From: Diplocarpon mali
Taxonomy: Eukaryota; Ascomycota; Leotiomycetes; Helotiales; Drepanopezizaceae
DNA length: 64,000 bases
Assembly: GCA_024741835.1 (NCBI GenBank)
Contig: JAENRP010000048.1
Span: 1 to 64,000 of the forward strand
Reading direction: 5' to 3'
The notes under the pieces are model-generated. The model was not told the origin of the DNA and ran no database searches. It saw only the letters and a program-made list of their open reading frames with translations. The position numbers and the translations under genes were made by a program. Position 1 is the first letter of the stretch; each line of letters starts with the position of its first letter. Shown one piece after another: positions 21,433-31,281 of this stretch.

Positions 21433-23614
21433 ATGGCCAGCTCATTCGAGAAATCGGTGAAAGGAGCCACGAAGATTAAGGTGAGATAGTGTCCCGAGCG
21501 CATTCCACAGGCTTCGCAGAGGCCACTGTTTCTCTTGCTGACTTGTATCTTTGACAGGCCGCTCCGCCCAAGTCCAAGTATGCTACCTCCGCAAGATATC
21601 CACCCAAGGGCTTGACTGACTCGATTCTGCGAACAGATATATCGAGCACATCTTAATAGCCACTCATTCCGGGGAAGCAGGGGTTGCAGAGGTGTTCCGA
21701 GCGTTGCAGAATCGTCTGCGGGACTCGACATGGACGGTGGTTTTCAAGAGTCTGGTAACAGTTCACCTGATGATAAGAGAAGGATCCCCGGATGCAACAT
21801 TAGCATATTTGGCGCGGCATAGAAATATGCTGGCCATTAGCAGTTTCTCTGATGGTAGGTTGGAGGAGCACCGTCTGGGTTTAGCCAGAGCGCAAGGAAC
21901 CTCTGCTGACACAGTATGGAACAGTTCAGACCCAAGGACGTAATATACGACATTATACGAATTACCTGAGCGAGAGGGCAAGGGCGTACAGAGAAACAAA
22001 GACTGATTTTGTGAGGACATCGGAAAATCGTCTGGAGAAAATGACCGTGGACAAAGGCCTGTTGCGAGAAACCGAGACTGTTCAGCACCAGATTACGGCT
22101 CTGCTGAAATGCGACGTTAGTTCAAAATACATGATCTAACGGGTCCTGCTAAAATCACTAGGTGATGGATAACGAGCCCGAGAACGAGATCACAATCACC
22201 GTGTTCCGAATGCTGATATTAGACCTTCTGGCCATGTTCCAGGTCATGAACCTCGCCGTAATCAACATTTTAGGTGAGTAGGGTTTACGGTAGCTTGAGG
22301 TTGATACTAATGTGAAAAGGGCATTTCTTTGAAATGTCAAAAACCGATGCCGAAAGAGCAATGGAAATCTATAAGAACTTCACAAGACAAACGGACTTCG
22401 TGGTCCGATACCTCGTTACTGCACGACAATACGAACACCAAACTCGGGTCGAAGTGCCAAAATTAAAGCACGCTCCCATTCATCTAGTGAAGCAACTTGA
22501 GGATTATCTCCAGGACGCAGATTTCGAGGTCAACAGAAGGCAGTATATTGCAGAGCTGGAGTCGAAAAAAAGCAAGTCGACTGGTGTTAGCAAGTCATTT
22601 TCGGCAGCCGCCAAAAATCAGTCAGAAACTAGGTCTGCGGCAGGCAAGGCGTTTCCCGATACACAACCAGCAGCCGCGAAGCCAACGCAGCCTACTAAAG
22701 GGCCTGATCCTGATCTGATCGACTTCTTCGAATCCATTGAGCAAAATCAGCAACCTATGGCTACGCAAGCAGGGACTCTACACGAAGCAACCCAGTTTCA
22801 AAACGGGGGACCTCTTCAACTACAGCAGCAGCCACAGCAATTCCAGCAGAATGGCTTTGTTCAGCAACAGACTGGATTTCCGCTGGGGCCGAATCCTTTT
22901 AGTCAAGCGCCTCAGAATTCTCAGCAATCCTTCAATGGTGGGTTTGCTGGCGTTCCGCAACCAGTCCCGGCTCAAACGAATTTTACAGGCGCTGGCTTTG
23001 GAGGATTTTCTTCTCAACCCCCTCCTTTCCAGCCTGGAAATCTATCCTCGATCCCACAGGAATCTCCCGCGTCCTTCCAACAAGTGTCGCAGCAGCAAAT
23101 GCTTATGGGGAACATGCAAACCGGCGCACCCCAGCAAACTACGAACCCTTTCCGTCAGTCGATAATGATGGCGAACCCAACAAGCATGTTGGGTCCAGCA
23201 TATCCAGCATCACCCCCTGTAAATCCGTCCATGGCACCTCAATCCACAAATCCGTTCGCTAAATCAATATCTCCGGCGCAACAGCCCTTTTCGCCTCCGC
23301 CTGACAAACAATTTCAAGCGCAGCAGATACAGCAACAGCAAACTGCAGCCCCTCTCAGACCAATGCAAACTGGCACAAATCCATTTGCCAAAAACATGGC
23401 TTTGAAAAATTCTGCCGAACGGCCTCAAACTAGTGGAAATCTGATGCCCCAGCCGACGGGGAGTACGAACCCATTTCGGCAAAGTCAGTTTGTCAACACG
23501 GCTACTGGATCAGGTTGGCAAAATAATCAACAACCGATAGGGGGCGGTCTTGACAACCTCGAGACTGTTCCTGTCTTCCCACGACCAGCACAACAACAAG
23601 CATGGCAGCACTAA
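21433..23614 (+). CDS. AP180: AP180/CALM clathrin assembly protein (ANTH domain)
   Basis: Endocytic adaptor that binds PI(4,5)P2 and clathrin at the plasma membrane (yeast Yap1801/2). Six exons: 21433-21480, 21558-21577, 21637-21854, 21925-22115, 22162-22273 and 22320-23614, giving 627 aa. The N-terminal ANTH domain (about 1-280) begins with the lipid-binding pattern KGATKIKAAPPKSKYIEHI and includes the WTVVFKSLVTVHLMIREG helix and the QGRNIRHYTNYLSER segment. The tail is Gln/Pro-rich with five NPF motifs (GPNPFSQ, TTNPFRQ, STNPFAK, GTNPFAK, STNPFRQ), which bind EH-domain proteins such as Ede1/Pan1. Exon 2 is only 20 nt. The gene converges on TFB3 with 271 bp between stop codons. Confidence 0.93.
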
Positions 23615-23885
23615 TTGGATTGACGCATCTGCCACGAGTGTAGCTTTCTTTTCTGGTTGAGAGACGATTCATAGCATGGCGTTACGAGTGTTGTTTTGGT
23701 ATCTCAATATTGAGGGATGAAAGAGAGGTGGATGTCATCGAAATGCAAAATATTGTGTTACATGTCTACCTTTCTAGACGAGAAATGGTGAACGGTATCA
23801 ACCGTCTTAAAAAGAGACCCAAATCTCGACTCCGTAAACATGCCTGCCCCCAACTCCGCAGCCATGGATTCATCCCAATGCCCTA

Positions 23886-25034
23886 TCAGAAAACATCGTC
23901 CGATTCCATTTTGTGTTCAATCTTCACCTTGGGCTCAGTCGCCTGCACAGCCGCCATTATTGCCATTGAAGGAGAGGCATCGGCGTGATGGCTATTTGCG
24001 ACCTCGTCTTCTATGAAAACCCCCAGCCCAGAGAACGCTTCGAACATAGTCCGGGCGTAGTATTCTTTCAAGCTGTAGCCTCCAGCCATGTGTCGTTGGT
24101 CGGTCTTGGCATTCGACAGCCACTCGCTCTCGTAGTCGTCTTGAAGCACATATCGAGACGGAGCAAGATCCACGCCTCCGAGTGGATCATACGCTTTCTC
24201 AGCCACGGGCGCTTCTTTTTTCTTGAGGCCTCTGAGAGTGAGGCTGCCATTCGCACTCCCATTGACCTCGTTGTTGCTCTCCGCCAGATTTCTCCGCGCA
24301 CCACTCTTCTTCAAAATGACTTTGTGGGCCTGCATAGTGATCTTGGTCGCATTCTCGTTCGAATTAGCCATTTTCTCCAACACGTCCCGCTTGCTTTGCT
24401 GGACGTCCAACTTGGCAGCCTCCTCATCTCTAATAGCTGCCAGGCGTCTCTGCCTCGCAGCCTCCTTCTCAGCTTTCTCTCTTCTCCTCGCCACCTCCAT
24501 CTCCTCGAGCCCTGCTATCCGATTTTCCTCAATATCTCCCATATTGCTCTCCTTGTACCTCTTCAGCTTCTCCTCGGCGTGCAACTTGTCCTCCCTACTG
24601 CCCTCCACCAAATCGAATATCAGACTTTCCACTTCCTCCAGGTAATCATTCCAATCCAGCAACGTCTCAAATTCTTCCTGCCGTCTGTTGAACACCAACC
24701 CTACTCTCTTCCTGATGTCCACCTCGCGCTCAACTTTCAGGTCTCCGAAAAAGGCTTTGTGAAACCCCCTCTTGCGCAGTGTTCTGCCACAGTAGGGCAC
24801 TGGACATGATGCAGGACCAGAAGTAAAGATTCGGTCGACGCACGTCGAGCACATCTTGTGGTAGCATTCTGGGTTTATCAGGAATTGTAGGGAGGGGTTT
24901 AAATAACGGTTCGATTTGCATACAGGGCAGATATCATCCGACGGGTTATTGTCCAAGGATTTGGTTCCGTTACGTATCATGGTTGCGAACGTAGAGAAAC
25001 GTTGTTGAGTTGAACGAGGTTGCATATTAGACAT
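23886..25034 (-). CDS. TFB3: TFIIH/CAK subunit Tfb3 (MAT1)
   Basis: RING-finger subunit of TFIIH that bridges the CDK-activating kinase (Kin28/Cdk7 and its cyclin) to the core complex for transcription initiation and repair. Intronless, 382 aa. The N-terminal C3HC4 RING spans about residues 35-85 (ICPVCKSN, then ECYHKMCSTCV, then CPVPYCGRTL), followed by the conserved RKRGFHKAFFGDLKVEREV segment. A long helical MAT1 coiled coil covers about 100-230 (EEMEVARRREKAEKEAAR). The C-terminal part contains GGYSLKEYYARTMFEAFSGL, the kinase/cyclin-docking end. The start is the first ATG of the frame at 25034; a second ATG lies three codons later. It is divergent from nudC with only 137 bp between start codons. 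Confidence 0.95.
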   Translation of the reverse strand: MSNMQPRSTQQRFSTFATMIRNGTKSLDNNPSDDICPVCKSNRYLNPSLQFLINPECYHKMCSTCVDRIFTSGPASCPVPYCGRTLRKRGFHKAFFGDLKVEREVDIRKRVGLVFNRRQEEFETLLDWNDYLEEVESLIFDLVEGSREDKLHAEEKLKRYKESNMGDIEENRIAGLEEMEVARRREKAEKEAARQRRLAAIRDEEAAKLDVQQSKRDVLEKMANSNENATKITMQAHKVILKKSGARRNLAESNNEVNGSANGSLTLRGLKKKEAPVAEKAYDPLGGVDLAPSRYVLQDDYESEWLSNAKTDQRHMAGGYSLKEYYARTMFEAFSGLGVFIEDEVANSHHADASPSMAIMAAVQATEPKVKIEHKMESDDVF

Positions 25035-25171
25035 GTACAGGACAAGGCTGTTACTTCAAGCGCGCTAAACTCGGGAGGCGATTTCAAAGCCTTGTCCCCC
25101 CACCTCGATCTCTGGAACATCCCACCACACAATAGTAGAATCTAATAGTTCTCTGGGCGCAAACAGTGAAG
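25035..25171. promoter_or_regulatory. Compact bidirectional promoter TFB3-nudC
   Basis: 137 bp separate the start codons of TFB3 (-) and nudC (+), so both promoters and 5' UTRs must overlap here or extend into the genes. No TATA box is visible. Confidence 0.65.
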
Positions 25172-25909
25172 ATGGCAGGCAATGGTAAGTAATGACGTCT
25201 GAAAGCTTTAACGTCTTTTTCCTCGCTCAAAGAACTTACTCTAAGCACCGAAAACGAAGCCTAACAACAATGTAGAACCTACCAAGGAGCAAGAGGCTGC
25301 AGCCGCCGCAAAGGAAAAAGAGGAACAAGCTGCTCTACCATACAAGTGGACCCAAACAATTGGAGACGTAGATGTATCCATTGAGATTCCTGGCAATCTC
25401 AAGGCGAGAGATCTAAGTGTAGAACTCAAGAAGAAGAAGCTACATGTTGCGATTAAAGGCCAAGAACCCATCATCACTGTACCTACCCACCTCACCTACT
25501 CATATGAACAAGGTTCCCTCCTCTTACCAGAAACCCAGAGCTAACAACAGGCCCGCAGGGTGACTTTCCGTTCGAGATCAGAGTCGACGAGTCGACCTGG
25601 ACCCTAGTCAGCGCGCCCTCCGGAGCCAAGCTCCTAGAAATCCACCTCGACAAGTCCAACAAGATGCAATGGTGGGAACATGTCGTCACTACCGCTCCGA
25701 AGATCGACGTCACCAAGATCCAGCCTGAGAATAGTAAGCTGGGAGATCTAGATGGCGAGACGAGGGGCATGGTCGAGAAAATGATGTTTGACCAGAAGCA
25801 GAAGGAGGCAGGATTACCGACAAGCGATGAGCAGAAGAAACATGATATGTTGGCAAAGTTCAAGGCTCAGCATCCGGAAATGGACTTCAGCAATGCGAAG
25901 ATCAATTAG
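25172..25909 (+). CDS. nudC: Nuclear movement protein NudC (CS domain)
   Basis: Co-chaperone of the NudC family needed for dynein/LIS1-dependent nuclear migration. Three exons: 25172-25184 (13 nt), 25276-25478 and 25559-25909, GT-AG introns of 91 and 80 nt, total 188 aa, a normal length for fungal NudC. After an Ala/Glu-rich N-terminus the CS (p23-like) domain runs from about residue 26 to 115: [17 protein letters not shown], then [13 protein letters not shown], then [16 protein letters not shown], then [19 protein letters not shown]. The C-terminal NudC signature includes [20 protein letters not shown] and ends with the typical [12 protein letters not shown]. The 13-nt first coding exon is inferred from frame and a perfect GTAAGT donor. 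Confidence 0.93.
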
Positions 25910-26369
25910 GAATTTGGTGGGAGGCGTTCCTGAGACATGGGCCCGTAGCAATATGATCGGGGGGTATGATTTTGATCCTTGGCGAAGCTATGATTTCAGT
26001 TCTGCTGAGGCACAGTGCAGCAGGGGAAATTCATTTGCTCTGCGGCTAGGATCTCCAAAACTTATGATATCACAGCAATAGGATCGTTCAAGCCAACTGG
26101 CAGGTTGGATCTGAATCGTAGCAAGTTGGTGATTGTTGAACATATCCAAGAACCATTTTTCGCCTCAATATTCGTGACATATGATTACTAGCCCTTACAT
26201 GTATGTTACTTCTGGAGCTCTGATGTTTCATTTTCGTTGCAACATTTTAGTACTGTACATATAAATTTTCTGTGGCACACGCTTCCAGAAATTTCGAGTT
26301 TCCCAACACTATTCACCCGACTACAGAAGTTTCTTGTCGTACTCATGCATTGCCATATCAAAGCGGCGA
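25910..26369. other. Convergent intergenic region
   Basis: 460 bp between the nudC and SWP1 stop codons. It should hold both 3' UTRs. Nothing else is seen. Confidence 0.6.
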
Positions 26370-27396
26370 TTATCTCTCGCCTGCCAGCCGACGAGTCTGT
26401 ACTTCTGAAAGAGCCTTGCTACCACTCAAGAAAGCCACCAAGCTCACAACTCCCGCCGCAGGTAGGGTCTGAAACAAGCTCCAGTTGCAGTAATAGAGGA
26501 AGAAGATACCTTCCATGGAGAGAATCGAGCCAAAGTACAGGCTGTGTGATAAAGGCGCAGCTCCAACGGCCTTGGAGAGGTGGGAGAGGTTGGCTCCGAG
26601 ATAGGCCCACTGCATTCAGTTAGAACTTGCCCAAAAACTTAACCATATTTTCAACTTACAGTTCCCAGCAAGACCGGCACGGTAGCCAGGACTGCGAGGA
26701 CAAAAAATATGGAAATAATCTTAGGTCCGCTCTTTGGGTCTTCCTTGAAAGTATGGGCAATTTCCTCGCGCTGTCCATATCTCAATGGCTTTTTGTATTT
26801 TGGCTTGGCAATACTGGCGTCGACCTGGACATCGAGGTCAAAGATATGGTCGCTGAAGCCTTTGGAGGGACCGAAGGATGCGAGCAGGAGGGTGGCCTGG
26901 AGGGGTTTGCCGGTTGCGAGGAGCTGAATGGGGAGGTCTTTATGGGGCTATGTGACAATTAGCTGGTATCTTAACACTTGAGCAGTTGGTGGCATACAAC
27001 TTCCACTTTACCCTTTCCGTTCTCCTTCATGGTAAACGGAAATGCAGCCTCCAATCCCGAGACCTGGTCTCTGAGTAGGAGGAATGCTTGATGTGGTCTC
27101 TTGGCCTTGCCGTCTTCTGTCGCAGAAATAATAATCTTCAGGGAGTCCGTTGTTCCCAATGCCACAGGCTTCGCAAGAGGGGCATTTTCAGAGAGCCTGT
27201 GCAAGCGGTTAGCACATATCCAGATAAAGTACGATGTCCAACAGACGGAATTGACTTACTTGTCCTTAAATGCGCTGGCAGCACCACTCTTTCCAACGAC
27301 AGAAACCGTTGCTTCGTTGAATCCCCAGGTGGCTGCCTCTGCAACGCGCGCACCGAGGACGAACAGCGAAGGGGCTAATGAGCGTAGGAATCTCAT
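26370..27396 (-). CDS. SWP1: Oligosaccharyltransferase subunit Swp1 (ribophorin II)
   Basis: Subunit of the ER-membrane oligosaccharyltransferase that N-glycosylates nascent proteins. Four exons on the minus strand: 27396-27260, 27196-26998, 26947-26660 and 26609-26370, GT-AG introns in frame, total 287 aa as expected for Swp1. A signal peptide (MRFLRSLAPSLFVLGARVAEA) precedes a lumenal beta domain (about 22-180) with KLSENAPLAKPVALGTTD and HQAFLLLRDQVSGLEAAFPF. Three membrane helices close the protein: IISIFFVLAVLATVPVLLG, a helix near HSLYFGSILSMEGIFFLYY, and the third near LPAAGVVSLVAFLSG. It starts divergently from xanA, 1.07 kb away. Confidence 0.92.
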
Positions 27397-28181
27397 GGTT
27401 GAATGGACATAGGTAATTGTAGTACTTTGGAAGCTTGGTAGCTGTATGTCTTGAAAGGTGTTCGGAATAGCGCAGCTTCCCTGGCTACCGTAGCCATGGG
27501 TATGCGCTTGGCATCTAGAGCATCTATAACTTTCTACTTCTTATCTGCATTGAGAAATCTTCAAATGAGTCCTGTGGGGAAATATATCCTCTGTCTTTGG
27601 TACTCTTGATGTCCATTGACTAATGGCAGAGGATTTGGGCCTGGATTCGCCACGATTTTGCCCCTGCCTGCATCTGAGAATTCGGGCTGCTCGAGACGGT
27701 CACAGATGGGCATTTTCTTTTGTCACGAACCAGTATCCAACAACACCTTTACGAGCACATCTTGCATGGTCTGTCGAATGACTTTCTGTTTGGTCTTTGG
27801 GAACTAGGAAGATGTCACTCATATCGGGCCGCGGGTCTTCTTTCTAGAGGAGTTGGTACTGATTTCCCGGTTCGCCTCGCCACCAGATAGGCGTCTGTTT
27901 GTCTCATAGGCATGCTGATTGATACAAAAGTGACTCTCCGACGCAGTCAACCTACGCATATGATTATATCCCTTCTAAACATCTTCTTTGTCGGTAGAGC
28001 TTTGCCAGCGGAGAGAGAGACGGCTGATGCTCCTCGAGATCTTCCACAGTAAGCTTATTAGTCATTTTCGACATTGCTCCAGCCATGCGTGTCGGCGCCC
28101 TCCGAGCGGCTGGACGTCGAGAGATCAGAATTCGGATCGTTCTCGTCTGCACCTATCGGCCACGCGGCGATACTGAAAATC

Positions 28182-28200
28182 TTATCTCCTAGCCTTATCT
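28182..28200. promoter_or_regulatory. Two GATA-factor sites upstream of xanA
   Basis: Two TTATCT elements (AGATAA on the other strand) at 28182-28187 and 28195-28200 lie 13 bp apart, about 270-285 bp upstream of the xanA start. This is the core site of AreA/NIT2 nitrogen-metabolite GATA factors, and paired sites are typical of responsive genes. Binding is inference. Confidence 0.45.
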
Positions 28201-28340
28201 CATGTACTATGAGGCTTTCAGTCCGCGCATAGATTCAATGGAGCGTGGCGGAAAGCGTTGCAAAGTCTCCGTTTTTTGTGATGGATACCGTACGTGGCCT
28301 CCAACCCGGCGCCTCCCGTTGCTGAGCGATCAGATGAAGG

Positions 28341-28347
28341 TATATAT
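28341..28347 (+). promoter_or_regulatory. Candidate TATA box of xanA
   Basis: TATATAT, 121 bp upstream of the xanA ATG, at a plausible distance for a fungal TATA element. Confidence 0.35.
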
Positions 28348-28467
28348 GTAGGTATACTTACCTCCCGGGGCACTTCGGCAAGCAAGATCCCCAAAGAATC
28401 GACCGTAGCCTCGATCATCACTCATACCCACAAACATCACTCGCCACCACATCAAGAACATCTTAAC

Positions 28468-29598
28468 ATGGCCATTAATCCCCTTGAAGTCCGCCCTCTC
28501 AAGGTTCCAAACCCAAGCTCTGTCGTAGACTTTGGAGTGGAGATCAACAATGTCGACCTCGAGAACCTCTCTGAAGCCGATTTCCAGATAATCCGCACCG
28601 CCCTCTACAATTCCCACGTCGTCGTGCTCAAGAATCAAGCCGGAATATCCGCAAAAGCTCAATACGAGCTCACCAAGCGATTCGACCCTACGTCAGAGAG
28701 CTATGGTCATGGCAAAACTCTCGATGCCAAGCGCTCTGTCCTTCATCCAGACCTCAAGACTATCCCCCATCAACCCCAGGTTCAGGTCATTGGAAATGGG
28801 ACTTTCGAGGAGTACGAAGGCTTGAAGAACATCAAACTTGTCCACCCTCATCACAGGATGTTCCACAAGGTTGCGATTCCGGCGGAAGACGACCTGGACG
28901 CCACTCGCTTCTACAGATGGCACATCGATGCTGCTCTGTACGCCTTGAACCCGCCTAAAGTGACTTCCCTCATCGCAATCAAGGTTCCGGGTGGTCGACG
29001 TCAAACTCTCCGTTACGACGATGGTACTGGAGAAGAGATAGACGTCCCCCTCGGCACTACAGCTTTTGTCTCGGGCCAGAAGATGTACGACATTCTAAGC
29101 GAAGAAGACAAGCAGTTTGTCCGTCAGGCCAAGGTCGAATATGCGCCTCATCCATACATCTGGATGTCACCAGCCAAGAGCAGATCAGATGGCCTTGGGA
29201 TGTTATCAGAGGGCCTCGAGCTCCCAGCGTCGGAGTTACCTCCGGTCGACGAGAAGGCCGTCAAGGTCTTGCCCATGTGCTGGAAGAATCCGGTCACCGG
29301 CAATCTTGCTCTTCAGATCCACCCCAGCGCCATCCGAGCCATCCACCTGCCCAACGGGGCGGTGATGACCGACTTGAAGGAGGTTCGCGAGTTAGTGCAT
29401 CGCCTGCAACGACCTGGCATATCTCCTCGGTATGTGTACCCACACGATTGGGAGGAGGGTGACTGTGTGCTCTTTAACAACCAGGGTGTCATCCATTCTG
29501 TGGTGGGCGCTTTCAGCCCCGACGAGCAGCGACTCTTCCGACAGTGTAACCTGGCTTCCAGCGAGGGTGTGCAGGGGCCAGATGGGACGTTTTATTAG
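28468..29598 (+). CDS. xanA: Alpha-ketoglutarate-dependent xanthine dioxygenase
   Basis: Fungal Fe(II)/2-oxoglutarate dioxygenase of the TauD family that hydroxylates xanthine to uric acid in purine catabolism, independent of xanthine dehydrogenase. Intronless, 376 aa. The frame is open further upstream, but the start MAINPLEVRPLKVPNP matches the family N-terminus. Iron ligands visible: H152 and D154 in YRWHIDAALY, and H343 in GVIHSVVGAF; the oxoglutarate-binding Arg lies in the following RLFRQCNLA. Other diagnostic stretches are HGKTLDAKRSVLHPDLKTIP and VKVPGGRRQTLRYDDGTGEE. Two GATA-type sites upstream suggest nitrogen regulation. General sulfonate or taurine dioxygenases lack these segments, so I favour XanA. 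Confidence 0.92.
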   Translation: MAINPLEVRPLKVPNPSSVVDFGVEINNVDLENLSEADFQIIRTALYNSHVVVLKNQAGISAKAQYELTKRFDPTSESYGHGKTLDAKRSVLHPDLKTIPHQPQVQVIGNGTFEEYEGLKNIKLVHPHHRMFHKVAIPAEDDLDATRFYRWHIDAALYALNPPKVTSLIAIKVPGGRRQTLRYDDGTGEEIDVPLGTTAFVSGQKMYDILSEEDKQFVRQAKVEYAPHPYIWMSPAKSRSDGLGMLSEGLELPASELPPVDEKAVKVLPMCWKNPVTGNLALQIHPSAIRAIHLPNGAVMTDLKEVRELVHRLQRPGISPRYVYPHDWEEGDCVLFNNQGVIHSVVGAFSPDEQRLFRQCNLASSEGVQGPDGTFY

Positions 29599-31281
29599 GA
29601 GCCTGGATGGGGCCGCGGCGAGACGCTTGCATGTGCCTGGTTTGGAGAATGGATGATGATGGGGATCACTTACGAACTCGGCGTTTTTTGACGTATCAAG
29701 CCTCCCTGAGAGGAACTCGGCGTTGAAGCGTATCAAGCGTATACCCCCCTGCTTCAGCTTTAGCTGCCTCTGTGTGCCGGGTTAGGTAGGAATACGATGC
29801 TTTCCTCAGAGATCACTCAACGAGAACGCCACGTAGAAGTCGAACAAGCCGACGCAAACAGGTCCTTGTAATCTGCCCACCTATACCGTGGGGGCTCCCC
29901 TGCAAAGCGTGGCTCATAGGCTTCAAGCAGATGCCTAGTGAATGACTGGCGGTGGAGAGCAATGGGGGAGCCCCGACTTTCACATGCAGGCGCTGCGACG
30001 CGAGTCTTCGACCTCTCCGCTTAAAAAAGACGGCGAGTGTTACACATGGCGATGAGATCTGCTTCCACGACAGTGCCGCCGACGCAGTGAGACTCTTGAC
30101 TATACCTTAGGTGCTCTTGGGTACGTCCAGGCTGCCGGCCGGCGACCCGTCGGCACGTAGGCGCTTCGCAGCCTCGTGATCGCAGCCAAAGGCCAGCACG
30201 GGTGCACTCATCAGCATTTCTCTCACATTCAAGTCAGGTGTCTGAACGTTGGAGCTTGTGACAATGCGACCGCTACTGGCTGACTGTGCGCGCGAAACAG
30301 GCTGGAGCTCGGATCAGACGGTTCGAGGTATGCGATACACCGATGCTACCAGACGACCAGACTACCAGACTAGCACTACCGCCCGGTAAGACAATCCACC
30401 TTATTATCGTGTCAGGCGCGCCATCCGTGCTGTCGTCCAGTCCGTAGAGCGCCGAGAACACAGCTTCAGTCAAGTTTCCCCGGGGTGACGCATCAGCTGA
30501 GAAAGAGCAGACTGGACTGGGTTCAGTCTAGCTTGACCCCAGACCTCGGGGTAACTCCACACACCACCGCCCCAAGTCCGGAGAGCAGGATGTGGAGTAT
30601 GGGGGGATGTTTGTTGTGGTTGGATCTGATCCGACGGGTACTGCCTGTCTAGCGAGTCGTAAACATCTGCCTCGCTTGTCGCTTCAACCTTTGCGAGCCA
30701 ACAGCAACAGGGAGGCGGGCAAGGGCGGAAGCAGCCAGAGTCCCAACTGATCGATGGACTGTCTACAAGTGCCCGAGAGCAACATCTCGTTTCTAATTCT
30801 TCTTCCTGCGTTGCAAGCTCAAGCAGATGCGAACGAGTTCTTGCGTGCTCGCAAGGGCTCTCGTGACCGATGTGTGAAGTATCTTATCCCTCCCTGCTTG
30901 ACTCCAACTGAACCGAGGAAACAAAGAAAGCCAGCGAGAAGCAGGGAGAGGGAGAGGTCGGCGATGATAATTGCCGGCTTAATTCTTATCAAATATAACT
31001 TGCCGTGACTCGATGCGCGTGACACCCCAGAAGTCGGCCCCCGGTCAATTTCCCGCTCAGAGGGGATTCTACCGACCGACCCAGTGACCGCCTTCGTCCC
31101 CCTCCCTCTCGCGCTGCTGAGCCAACGTCCAAAACCAGTAGACCGCCACTCCAACTCGAAACCACAATGTTCCGCATATAACTGCGAGAGACCGCGGTGT
31201 CATTTCAGCTTCAACCCCCGTTTGAACAAGCTGCCTGAAATTCCCCCGTCAGCACGCTCATGGCGCGCAGCGAGACGGAAC
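29599..31281. other. Intergenic, no supported gene
   Basis: 1.7 kb between xanA and the patatin gene, with no frame supported as a gene. It should include the promoter of the lipase gene; the frame of that gene is open from 31084 but without an ATG. Confidence 0.5.
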
